This document shows positions 33,151-40,099 of a DNA stretch of 40,099 nucleotides, piece by piece. The translations under genes and the position numbers were made by a program. The stretch is from an uncultured Phycisphaera sp. GTDB lineage: Bacteria > Planctomycetota > Phycisphaerae > Phycisphaerales > SM1A02. Location: assembly GCA_937919685.1 (NCBI GenBank), contig CALFOM010000244.1, positions 1-40,099 of the forward strand, written 5' to 3'. Each line of letters opens with the position of its first letter. Position 1 is the first letter of the stretch. The notes under the pieces are model-generated. The model was not told where the DNA came from, did not search any database, and saw nothing but the letters and a program-made list of their open reading frames with translations.

Positions 33151-33175
33151 ACAACTCGATCCGGCCCAACCCCAC

Positions 33176-33820
33176 ATGACCACCCAAGCCGACATCCGAC
33201 GAATCGATGCCCTGCTCGAGAAGACCGAGGAAGCCATGAAACAGGCGTCCTGGTATGCCGCCGAACGGCATGCGGTCACCGCTCTGGACGCCGCACTCGA
33301 AGCGGGTGACCACGAGCTCGCCGCACGAGCTTGCCTCCCGCTTCAGGAAGCCCGTCGCCAGCGAGCCCTGGATGCGATCGATGCCGCCAACGGCACGGTC
33401 GTGATGCTCGATCATGTGCCGGCGGAGATCGAATCCGCCGAACCGGGCGTGTTTCTTCTCCATCCGAATGCCGTCGGCGCTGACGCGCGACGTCTGCGAA
33501 TCGCCGCCCTTCAGTTCGAGGTCCCGGTCTTCGCGGTCTGCCGCGAACCGGATACTCGACTCGGCATGGTCCCCATCGTCGCACTCGGCGGAAGAACGAT
33601 CCGCACGAGGATCGACCCTCCCGCGGATCCCGACAACCCGACCCTCGACTGGGTGATCAACGCCATGGAACAGTTGGGGGACGCGGCCATCGACGGCCTG
33701 GACCCGGGCCTGAGCGGACCACAGCGAATTGACGCGCTTCGTACCGCACTCGACTCCGTTCCTGATCACGAGCGACTTCATCAGGCACTCGCTGAAGCGC
33801 TTCGTGACGCGGCGGGCTGA
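33176..33820 (+). CDS. hypothetical protein with helical N-terminus (214 aa)
   Basis: Not recognised. The first 65 or so residues form TPR-like helix pairs (LLEKTEEAMKQASWYAAERH, LEAGDHELAARACLPLQEA). The middle has strands and loops (VVMLDHVPAE, GVFLLHPNAVGADARRLRIA, VPVFAVCREP) that suggest an alpha/beta domain, and the C-terminus is helical again (LHQALAEALRDAAG). The frame is open upstream to 33014, inside the previous gene. The ATG at 33176 is chosen because the earlier part is shadow of that gene. It likely forms a two-gene unit with the 206-residue protein and converges on the M24 peptidase, 12 bases between stops. Confidence 0.78.
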   Translation: MTTQADIRRIDALLEKTEEAMKQASWYAAERHAVTALDAALEAGDHELAARACLPLQEARRQRALDAIDAANGTVVMLDHVPAEIESAEPGVFLLHPNAVGADARRLRIAALQFEVPVFAVCREPDTRLGMVPIVALGGRTIRTRIDPPADPDNPTLDWVINAMEQLGDAAIDGLDPGLSGPQRIDALRTALDSVPDHERLHQALAEALRDAAG

Positions 33821-33832
33821 GCCGTTGAAGAA

Positions 33833-34993
33833 TCAACGCCAGTCGAGACCTTCGGGCAGCGTATTCACATTCACGCAACCGTCGGCGGTGACGATGACCA
33901 GATCTTCAAGACGGATTCCTCCCACCCGAACGTCATAGAGCCCTGGCTCGATGGTGAGCGCATCGCCGACCATCAGTTCAGGCCCCTTGAAGTCGAGTAG
34001 CGGCGACTCATGCACGTCAAGCCCGAGCCCGTGGCCAGTTCCATGAACCATTCCGCAGTAGTCGCCTCCACCCGCCGGTGGAAGGCCAACCCCGAACCCA
34101 TGCGCTCGAATCTCGGCCAATCCCGCTTCGTGCACCGCCTGACCCGTCACTCCAGCGCGAGTCGCGGCCTCTGACGCCGCCTTCGCCGCCGAAACCGCGG
34201 CGTGCATCGCCGCCAGTCGTGGCGAGATGTCTCCATGCACGACCGTCCGAGTGCAATCACCGTTGTACCGCGTCTTCTTGTCCTGCGGAAAGATGTCCAC
34301 GATCACCGGTTCCCCGGTCCGCAGTGGCCCGGATCCCAACTCGTGACAGTCCGCGCCCATTGGGCCGCAAGCAACGATCGCGGGACGAGGCGAGAAACCC
34401 AGTTCGATGAGATGGAGGTCGATCATCGAGCGGACCATTTCACTGGTGAGGATCCGCCCTTCATGAAGCAGGGTGCCGGCCGCGTCCACGTCTGCCCTCG
34501 CGATGGTCTCGCAGGCGAGTCTCATCGCCGACTCCGTCGCCAACTGCGCGGCACGAAGATGCTGGATCTCCTCTTCGTCTTTAGACCGCCGATCGACAAT
34601 TCCAAGGTCGCGGTCACAGACCACGTCGATTCCTCGTTCGCGGAAACACTCTGCAAAGAGCACCGGGAGATCCCGATGGACGATCGCCCGGCCGATGCTG
34701 TGTCGAACTAGAAACTCCGCCGTGGCCTGGGCCGTTGCGATGCCTCGATCGCCCGAGAGACCTCCGGGCGGCTCAAATTCGGAGGGGCATGTGACTTCAT
34801 CCGCCCGGGCAGTCCGACGAGCACGGTCCATTTCGATATCTCTGACCATCAAGGCGGAGCGCTGCTCGCCGTCCTCCTCCCAGCTGATCCACGCGGAAGG
34901 ATCGCCAACTAGGAAACGGATGCGGTGATAGAGCGACATGTCGACGGCGGGAATTCCCGCGATCACGATGCCAGTACGGGGTTCTGAATTCAC
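33833..34993 (-). CDS. M24-family metallopeptidase (Xaa-Pro aminopeptidase-like)
   Basis: Pita-bread-fold dinuclear metal peptidase that probably removes N-terminal residues before proline. Five metal ligands are visible: the Asp pair in VIVDIFPQD and YNGDCTRTVV, His in HGTGHGLGLDVHE, Glu in TIEPGLY and Glu in RLEDLVIV. The N-terminal half is the creatinase-like domain. The frame is open to 35155, but the start chosen is GTG at 34993, which has GGAGAA 6 bases upstream and gives 386 residues, normal for the family. A GTG start with this site is better supported than any upstream ATG. Substrate could also be another Xaa-Pro dipeptide (PepQ-type). Confidence 0.88.
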   Translation of the reverse strand: MNSEPRTGIVIAGIPAVDMSLYHRIRFLVGDPSAWISWEEDGEQRSALMVRDIEMDRARRTARADEVTCPSEFEPPGGLSGDRGIATAQATAEFLVRHSIGRAIVHRDLPVLFAECFRERGIDVVCDRDLGIVDRRSKDEEEIQHLRAAQLATESAMRLACETIARADVDAAGTLLHEGRILTSEMVRSMIDLHLIELGFSPRPAIVACGPMGADCHELGSGPLRTGEPVIVDIFPQDKKTRYNGDCTRTVVHGDISPRLAAMHAAVSAAKAASEAATRAGVTGQAVHEAGLAEIRAHGFGVGLPPAGGGDYCGMVHGTGHGLGLDVHESPLLDFKGPELMVGDALTIEPGLYDVRVGGIRLEDLVIVTADGCVNVNTLPEGLDWR

Positions 34994-35213
34994 AGGGCGT
35001 TCTCCGGCGACGGGACGTTCCCCGACGGCGTCCCGATGGTATCGAACCTCGCCGGATTCCATCGCCACAACGCACCGATCAGTCTCTCCCCTCGCCGTTG
35101 GACGGATTGAAGCGACCGATGACTTGTGAACATTCGCCGAAGAGGGCATGATCACCCTCAGGCCGACCCGATCGGCCGGTTCCTCTCTGATTCACCACTT
35201 ACCGGAATTCAAC

Positions 35214-35564
35214 ATGCGACATGTTCTCCCATCCACCATCCTCATCGGAATCGCCACGCTGGCAGGATGCAACGCGACGTCCAACACCGTCGTCGGAACC
35301 TGGGAGGGACGAGCGACCGCCGACGAGGCGCCGTTCTCCTTTGGGGCGGTGACCTTCGCGCCCGACGGCACCTTCACCGCTGAAGCGAGATACGGCGAGA
35401 CCACGCGAGCCGTCAACGGCCGCTACACCCGGGAAGGCGATCAGATCATCCTCGACGGTCAGGGCATGCCTCCCCGTACCTACACCGTGGCGACCGGCGA
35501 CGGCACCGCGATCTTCACCGATCCGGTGAGCGGAAAGTCCATGACCCTCGACCGTTTCAAGTGA
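35214..35564 (+). CDS. small predicted lipoprotein
   Basis: The 116 residues begin with a lipoprotein signal: MRHVLPSTILIGIATLAGCN, with the lipobox LAGC so that Cys19 would be lipidated. The mature part is short and beta-rich (VVGTWEGRATADEAPFSFG, FTAEARYGETTRAVNGRY), reminiscent of lipocalin-like or META-type single-domain lipoproteins, but I cannot assign a family. The ATG at 35214 is chosen over the upstream open frame because the signal starts there. It converges on the ABC-F gene with a bidirectional terminator between. Confidence 0.82.
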   Translation: MRHVLPSTILIGIATLAGCNATSNTVVGTWEGRATADEAPFSFGAVTFAPDGTFTAEARYGETTRAVNGRYTREGDQIILDGQGMPPRTYTVATGDGTAIFTDPVSGKSMTLDRFK

Positions 35565-35610
35565 TTCCCTCGTTGGCTACGGGAGTCGCCCGCGGTTCAA
35601 GCCAGGAACG

Positions 35611-35651
35611 AAAGACGCCGGTCCTCCCTCAAAGGGGGGACCGGCGTCTTT
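35611..35651. terminator. bidirectional intrinsic terminator
   Basis: A 14-bp perfect stem (35611-35624 with 35638-35651) has AAA on one side and TTT on the other, extended by a further CCC/GGG pairing around a short TCAAA loop. It lies between the convergent lipoprotein (plus) and ABC-F (minus) genes and can stop transcription from both. Confidence 0.9.
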
Positions 35652-35670
35652 ACTCCTGCGGTATCCGGAT

Positions 35671-37359
35671 TCAATCCCGGACCAGTCGCCGGTACTTGAT
35701 CCGGCTTGGATTCGTCGCGTCCTCGCCAAGGCGTTGACGGCGATCCGCTTCGTAACTCGACCAGTCACCTTCCCACCACCGGACCTGCGAGTCACCCTCA
35801 AACGCGAGAATGTGCGTGGTGATGCGATCGAGGAACCACCGATCATGGCTAATCACGACCGCGCAACCGGCGAAGGACTCAATGGCCTCCTCGAGTGCCC
35901 GCAGCGTATGGACATCGAGATCGTTGGTCGGCTCGTCGAGAAGCAGGACGTTGGATTCGCTCCGGAGCATCCGCGCGAGATGCACGCGGTTCCGTTCGCC
36001 TCCCGAAAGATCGTCGACGCACTTCTGCTGATCGGTTCCCGTGAAGCCGAATCGGCTGACATAGGCGCGACTGTTGACGGTGGCGTTGCCAAGTTTCAGT
36101 TCCTCGTCGCCGTCGGTGATCGCCTCCCAGATCGACTTGCCTTCGGGAAGTGAGTCCCGCCCCTGCTCGACGTAGCCGAGCTTGACGGTCTCACCCACCT
36201 CGAAGCTGCCGGAATCCACTTGGACATCTCCGGTGATCATCTTGAACATGGTGGTCTTGCCCGCGCCATTCGGCCCGACCACGCCGATCACGCCGCCCGG
36301 CGGCAGTGCGAAGGTGAGATCGTCGAAGAGCAATTTCTCGCCGAAGGCTTTGGAGACGGACTTCGCCGTGATCACCCGATCGCCGAGGCGAGGGCCAGGC
36401 GGAATCCAGATCTCGATTTCTGCGAGTTTCTCCCGCCCCTGTTCGCCGAGCATCCGCTCGTATGACGCGATTCGAGACTTATTCTTCGACTGTCTCCCCT
36501 GAGGATTCTGCTGAATCCACTTCAACTCCCGTTGAAGTGACTTTCGACGTTTGTCCTCGCCGCGAGACTCGACCGCGAGCCGTTTGTCTTTCTGCTCGAG
36601 CCAGGACGAATAATTCCCCTTCCAGGGAATTCCCTCGCCTCGGTCAAGCTCGAGAATCCAACCTGCGACGTTGTCGAGGAAGTAGCGATCATGGGTGACC
36701 GCAATGACGGTGCCTGCGTATCGCTGCAGATGCTGTTCGAGCCAAGCGATGCTCTCGGCATCGAGATGGTTCGTCGGCTCGTCGAGCAGCAGGATGTCCG
36801 GCTTGGTCAGGAGAAGTCGACACAGCGCGACTCTGCGTTTCTCACCGCCCGACAACGTGTTGCACGACTGATCCTCGGGTGGACAACGCAATGCATCCAT
36901 CGCCTGCTTGAGCCTGCTGTCGAGTTCCCAGGCATCGAGTGCGTCCAATCTCTCCTGAACTTCCCCCTGCTTCTCGAGAAGCTTTTCCATCTCCTCCGGC
37001 GTCATCTCCTCCGCGAATCGTTCATTGATCTGCTCGAACTCCTTGAGCAGGGCCACCGTCTCTCCGGCTCCCTCCTCGACCATCTCCCGAACCGTCCGGG
37101 TCTCATCGATCAGCGGTTCCTGCTCGAGGTAGCCGATGGTGAAGCCACGCTTCATGTGGGTATGTCCGTCGAAGTCGACGTCGGCTCCCGCGAGGATCCG
37201 AAGCAAGGTCGACTTTCCCGAGCCGTTGAGCCCGAGCACACCGATCTTCGCGCCGTGGAAGTAGCTCAGGGAGACATCCTTGAGGATGTCCTTCTTGCCC
37301 ACCCGTTTGGTGACCCCTGCCATGGTGTAGATGATGTTTTCCGAGTTGACCGCCGCCAT
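35671..37359 (-). CDS. ettA: ABC-F family translational ATPase (EttA-like)
   Basis: Soluble twin-ATPase protein that binds the ribosomal E site and tunes translation to energy state. It has two ABC domains and no membrane segments. Walker A motifs are GLNGSGKST and GPNGAGKTT. Signature motifs are LSGGEKRRVALCRLL and LSGGERNRVHLARML. Walker B motifs are ILLLDEPTNHLD and VLLLDEPTNDLD. The inter-domain linker is basic and helical (RRKSLQRELKWIQQNPQGRQ). The start MAAVNSENIIYTMAGVTK at 37359 matches the family N-terminus and has GAGGAG 8 bases upstream. This gives 562 residues (E. coli EttA 555). The 110 codons of open frame further upstream are not translated. The N-terminus, with its EttA-like YTMxxVxK pattern, supports EttA over other ABC-F members. 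Confidence 0.93.
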   Translation of the reverse strand: MAAVNSENIIYTMAGVTKRVGKKDILKDVSLSYFHGAKIGVLGLNGSGKSTLLRILAGADVDFDGHTHMKRGFTIGYLEQEPLIDETRTVREMVEEGAGETVALLKEFEQINERFAEEMTPEEMEKLLEKQGEVQERLDALDAWELDSRLKQAMDALRCPPEDQSCNTLSGGEKRRVALCRLLLTKPDILLLDEPTNHLDAESIAWLEQHLQRYAGTVIAVTHDRYFLDNVAGWILELDRGEGIPWKGNYSSWLEQKDKRLAVESRGEDKRRKSLQRELKWIQQNPQGRQSKNKSRIASYERMLGEQGREKLAEIEIWIPPGPRLGDRVITAKSVSKAFGEKLLFDDLTFALPPGGVIGVVGPNGAGKTTMFKMITGDVQVDSGSFEVGETVKLGYVEQGRDSLPEGKSIWEAITDGDEELKLGNATVNSRAYVSRFGFTGTDQQKCVDDLSGGERNRVHLARMLRSESNVLLLDEPTNDLDVHTLRALEEAIESFAGCAVVISHDRWFLDRITTHILAFEGDSQVRWWEGDWSSYEADRRQRLGEDATNPSRIKYRRLVRD

Positions 37360-37450
37360 GCCGATGCTCCTCTGGTGGGTTTCGCCGCCCGCTGAACAAT
37401 CGGCGGGGTCCGAGATGCTACCGTCCACAAGCCCTCCTGCGGAGCCCTCG

Positions 37451-38170
37451 ATGACCACTCGCCCGGAACTTCCGACCAGACCCGCCGCAGTCATCATGAC
37501 CTGGGCGAACATCGCCTTCGCCCATTGGCCGGTCCCGGTCGACGTGATGCGACCGCTCATTCCTCGTGAACTTGAGGTCGATCTCCACGGCGGGGTCGCC
37601 TGGGTCGGACTGATCCCCTTCGAGATGCGTGACTGCCATTTTCGAGGCGTTCCCCCCCTGCCCGGGCTCGGTCGCTTTCTTGAGTGCAACGTCCGGACCT
37701 ACGTCCACCACCGGGGAATACCCGGGGTCTGGTTCTTTTCGCTCGATGCGGCGTCGCGGATCGCCGTGATCGGCGGCCGAGTCGCCTGGGGATTGAACTA
37801 CCGGCTCGCGCGATTCGAGCATGAGCAGTCCGAGACCTCGACGCGGTATTCGCTCTCCAGGAACCGAGGCGACGGATCGGGGCGACTCGATTGGACGCCG
37901 GGCGAGGCGATGCCGAGCCCCCCACCCGACTCGCTCGAGCACTTTCTGGTGGAGCGATATCACCTCTATTCGAAGCGACGAGGCAAGTTGCTCCGCGGCC
38001 GGGTCGCCCATCCGCCCTGGGAGCTGCGAGCCGCTCGGATCGATTCGATCGATACCGGGCTCGTCACCGCGACAGGGATCGAGGTCAACGGGGATCCGAT
38101 CGCTTTCTGCTCGGCAGGCGTCCGGGTCTCTGGATTCTCTCCCGTCGACGCCGATCGCCCGGAGGATTGA
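37451..38170 (+). CDS. DUF2071 family protein
   Basis: 239 residues of the YqjF-like DUF2071 family, whose function is unknown. Typical pieces are ITWANIAFAHWPV-like at the start (MTWANIAFAHWPVPVDVMR), VGLIPFEMRDCHFRGVP, CNVRTYVHHRG, GVWFFSLDA and FLVERYHLYSKRRGKLLRG. The start ATG at 37451 has GGAG about 7 bases upstream. The open frame extends 40 codons further but overlaps the divergent ettA leader. The gene diverges from ettA (91 bases between starts) and the next gene follows after 24 bases on the same strand. Confidence 0.88.
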   Translation: MTTRPELPTRPAAVIMTWANIAFAHWPVPVDVMRPLIPRELEVDLHGGVAWVGLIPFEMRDCHFRGVPPLPGLGRFLECNVRTYVHHRGIPGVWFFSLDAASRIAVIGGRVAWGLNYRLARFEHEQSETSTRYSLSRNRGDGSGRLDWTPGEAMPSPPPDSLEHFLVERYHLYSKRRGKLLRGRVAHPPWELRAARIDSIDTGLVTATGIEVNGDPIAFCSAGVRVSGFSPVDADRPED

Positions 38171-38194
38171 CCGAAGACCCCGTATCATTCGAAA

Positions 38195-38617
38195 GTGCCC
38201 GATTCTCCGTCCATCCCAGAGGGTGCGACCGCGGTCGTCTTCTATGACGGCGAGTGCGGACTCTGCGAACGATGCGTCGATTGGTGCTTGACGAGGGATC
38301 GTCATCGACATCTTCGGTTCGCACCTCTCCAAGGGACGACCTTCGCGTCGATCGACGCACCCATGAAACCGACCGACCTCTCGACGATGGTCGTCTGGGA
38401 TTCGGGTGGGTTGCATCAGGAGAGCGACGCTACGCTGGCCCTGCTGGAGGGCATCGGCGGACACTGGCGGCGATGTGCATCGATCGGCCGGATGGTCCCC
38501 CGATCACTTCGAAACATCGTCTATCGATTCATCGCCAAACGCCGGTATGGCTGGTTCGGCACCGCTGATGCGTGCCGCCTTCCCTCGGAAGACGACAAGG
38601 CACGCTTCCTCCCCTAA
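38195..38617 (+). CDS. DCC-family thiol-disulfide protein (DUF393)
   Basis: 140 residues with the family's N-terminal strand and thiol motif FYDGECGLCERCVDW (D-G-x-C-x-x-C) near residue 20, a thioredoxin-like fold. The C-terminal helix (VYRFIAKRRYGWFG) is also typical. The GTG start is 24 bases after the DUF2071 stop, so the two are probably co-transcribed. The exact redox partner is unknown. Confidence 0.88.
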   Translation: MPDSPSIPEGATAVVFYDGECGLCERCVDWCLTRDRHRHLRFAPLQGTTFASIDAPMKPTDLSTMVVWDSGGLHQESDATLALLEGIGGHWRRCASIGRMVPRSLRNIVYRFIAKRRYGWFGTADACRLPSEDDKARFLP

Positions 38618-38633
38618 AACCCTCGCGGCCCGA

Positions 38634-39032
38634 TTACCCGTCGACGGCGTGAGCCTGAAGCCGCTCAAGGGGAACGATTTCCAGCGTCCTGCGATGGGTT
38701 GCGGCAAGCACCACCTGGGGTGCCTGCCCGGCAAGATCCGCCTCCATCCAACGAGCGGCACAGAGGCACCATCGGTCTCCGGGATTCACCCCTTCGAATC
38801 CCCACTCCGGTCGCGGCGTCGACAGGTCGTTCCCTGAGGCCTTGCTGAACGCCAGAAACTCCGTGGTCAGAAGACAGCAGACGCTGTGAACGCCCAGATC
38901 ATCCGCGCCGGATCGGCAGCAGCCGTCGCGGTAAAAGCCCGTGATCGGATCGAGACTACACATCTCTAACTTCCCTCCCAGCACATTTCGGTCGAGGGAG
39001 TCGGTTCGAGCATCGTTGGCGGCACGGATCAT
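38634..39032 (-). CDS. DUF2237 family protein
   Basis: 132 residues, conserved and Cys-rich: NVLGGKLEMCSLDPITGFYR, DGCCRSGADDLGVHSVCC, GNDLSTPRPEWGFEGVNPGD and RWCLCAARW are all strongly conserved in this family of unknown function. The ATG at 39032 has AGGAGAG 7 bases upstream. It converges on the DUF393 gene with 16 bases between stops. The many cysteines suggest metal binding or redox, but the family has no assigned activity that I know. Confidence 0.93.
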   Translation of the reverse strand: MIRAANDARTDSLDRNVLGGKLEMCSLDPITGFYRDGCCRSGADDLGVHSVCCLLTTEFLAFSKASGNDLSTPRPEWGFEGVNPGDRWCLCAARWMEADLAGQAPQVVLAATHRRTLEIVPLERLQAHAVDG

Positions 39033-39189
39033 TCGTTTCTCTCCTGTTCGGTCTCGGCAGTTGATGGGTGATATATCGCCCGAGTGGCACTCGACCCGGC
39101 GGGATCGGAATCCCCGCGTTCCTTTGACACCACCGGGAAGACGCCTTTGGCGAGCGTCACTTCGAGGATTTCTTCCCGGTCGAGGTCGG

Positions 39190-39934
39190 TCACTGCGTTG
39201 GGTCCGCGCTCGTCAACGGCGGGGTATCGAGCCTCTCGTCGAGCACTTCCTCGACCTGATCGACGATCTTGGGAACGATGCTTGTCACGCCACTTCCCAA
39301 CGACTGCTGAAAACCGGTGAGCATCATGTCAGACGCGATCGCGACGAGAATCAGGCCCATGGAACCGCAGGATGATCTGCTGGGCGCCGTCAGTGAGGAA
39401 CCGCCCAATAAAGCCACTCATGGCAAAACAGCCCCCCATGATCAAGGTGAGCGCGGCGGTTCCTGCAGCGACACTCACGCTCCCCTCAAACGTCGGATAC
39501 GCCGCCGCCACCGTAATGACGGCGGCGATCGAGCCGGGCCCGCCGAGGATCGGCATGGAAAGCGGGACGATGAGCGTTGCGTTGACCGATTCTTCTTCCT
39601 GCTCGAGGTTCGAGAGTTGATCATCCCCAGCAGCTGTCCGATGGGTCGAGTTCTCCCCACCGTGCAGCATCTTGAATCCGATCCCCAGGACGATGAGTCC
39701 GCCGGCGAGTTGGAACGCCGGAAGGGAGATTCCAAATGCGTTCAGAATGGCGGTACCTCCGAACACGGCCCCGATCAGGATGATCAAGACGGTGATCGTC
39801 ACCTTCAACGCGGCCTTCGCTTTGAACGCTTGCGAAAGATCTCCAGTCATCGAAATGAAGATCCCCGTATTGCCGATGGGGTTCATCATTGCGAAGAGCG
39901 CGAGAAACGCTTTGAGGAAGGCTGCATAGTCCAT
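39190..39934 (-). pseudogene. MarC-family membrane protein with a frameshift near its C-terminus
   Basis: MarC/UPF0056-type inner-membrane protein. From the ATG at 39934 (MDYAAFLKAFLALFAMMNPI) the frame covers helices 1-5, with a polar loop (ENSTHRTAAGDDQLSNLEQE) in the middle, and runs to AQQIILRF. It then shifts to a short unrelated tail (HGPDSRRDRV, stop near 39329). The expected continuation (MGLILVAIASDMMLTG) is in another frame, from about 39360 down to a stop at 39190. One extra base around 39361-39362 accounts for this. The rejoined protein would have about 247 residues, including a charged tail of about 35 after the last helix. Either a real mutation, a sequencing error or, less likely, programmed shifting. 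An open frame to 39967 upstream adds 11 poorly supported residues. Confidence 0.8.
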
Positions 39935-40024
39935 GCCTGCATGATCTCTCATTAGGGAATGACTCACAACCCCAACCGACTCGTTCTCGTCCGTCTGGCG
40001 GTTGGGTTCTGCGCTACCAAAACG

Positions 40025-40056
40025 ACCTCGGCCCGTCTGCGATGACGGGCCGAGGT
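40025..40056 (-). terminator. probable intrinsic terminator at the right edge
   Basis: A 13-bp perfect stem (40025-40037 with 40044-40056) encloses a TGCGAT loop. On the minus strand the stem is followed by a CGTTTT stretch (40019-40024), while on the plus strand the T-run is 14 bases away. It would serve a minus-strand gene ending just beyond the right edge; marC starts to its left. Nothing else is recognised in 39968-40099. Confidence 0.7.
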
Positions 40057-40099
40057 GGCATTGTCTACGTTTTGTCTGAAAGGATCGAAACCCGGTCGA

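Noticed and set aside
37360-37689. 110-codon N-terminal extension of the ABC-F protein
   Set aside because: Overlaps the divergent DUF2071 gene; the ATG at 37359 has a ribosome binding site and matches the family start.
1-40099. CRISPR arrays, insertion sequences, phage or integron genes
   Set aside because: No direct repeats with unique spacers, no transposase or integrase frames and no terminal inverted repeats were seen.

Overview
The window is gene-dense, high-GC DNA from a diderm bacterium with lipopolysaccharide-type lipid A genes. The most likely source is Planctomycetota, perhaps near Phycisphaerae. This is inferred from the mix of genes: squalene-hopene cyclase, an LpxC-FabZ fusion, paired ketosynthases, ExbB/ExbD with a von Willebrand protein, a DUF2237 protein and a BamA-Skp-Skp-LpxD block. 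No ribosomal RNA is present to settle it. No prophage, insertion sequence, CRISPR array or integron was seen, so this reads as chromosomal core and lineage-specific DNA.

Left part (1-15979), almost all on the minus strand. The tail of a plus-strand gene meets squalene-hopene cyclase. Upstream of that lie an orphan NuoG-type complex I subunit and then a tight gene series: a ketosynthase with altered active site, FabF, a small membrane-anchored protein, AddB and AddA. The series is joined by TTGA and ATGA overlaps and short gaps. A class II DAHP synthase and tRNA-Leu(UAG) lie further upstream on the same strand.

Middle (16114-22880). A DoxX-family membrane protein precedes a five-gene operon: a TonB-like protein whose C-terminal domain is a vWA domain, ExbB/TolQ, two ExbD proteins and a 756-residue exported helical-repeat protein. 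This looks like a proton-motive-force-driven envelope machine and is the strongest candidate for an undescribed system. A 9-bp minisatellite separates it from a convergent UVR-motif protein gene.

Right-centre (23163-33820). A sigma-70 family factor has its own promoter-like element and a strong terminator. A lone GcvT and a 34-residue membrane peptide follow. Then comes an outer-membrane biogenesis run: BamA, two Skp/OmpH chaperones, LpxD, and LpxC fused to FabZ. Two unrecognised cytoplasmic proteins follow.

Right end (33833-40099). Single genes on alternating strands: an M24 peptidase, a small lipoprotein, an EttA-like ABC-F protein, a DUF2071 protein, a DCC-family (DUF393) protein, a DUF2237 protein, and a MarC-family membrane protein whose reading frame is broken by what looks like one extra base.

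Start codons were re-chosen where the longest open frame ran past the homologous N-terminus. GTG or TTG starts, often within 4-base overlaps with the upstream stop, are common here.
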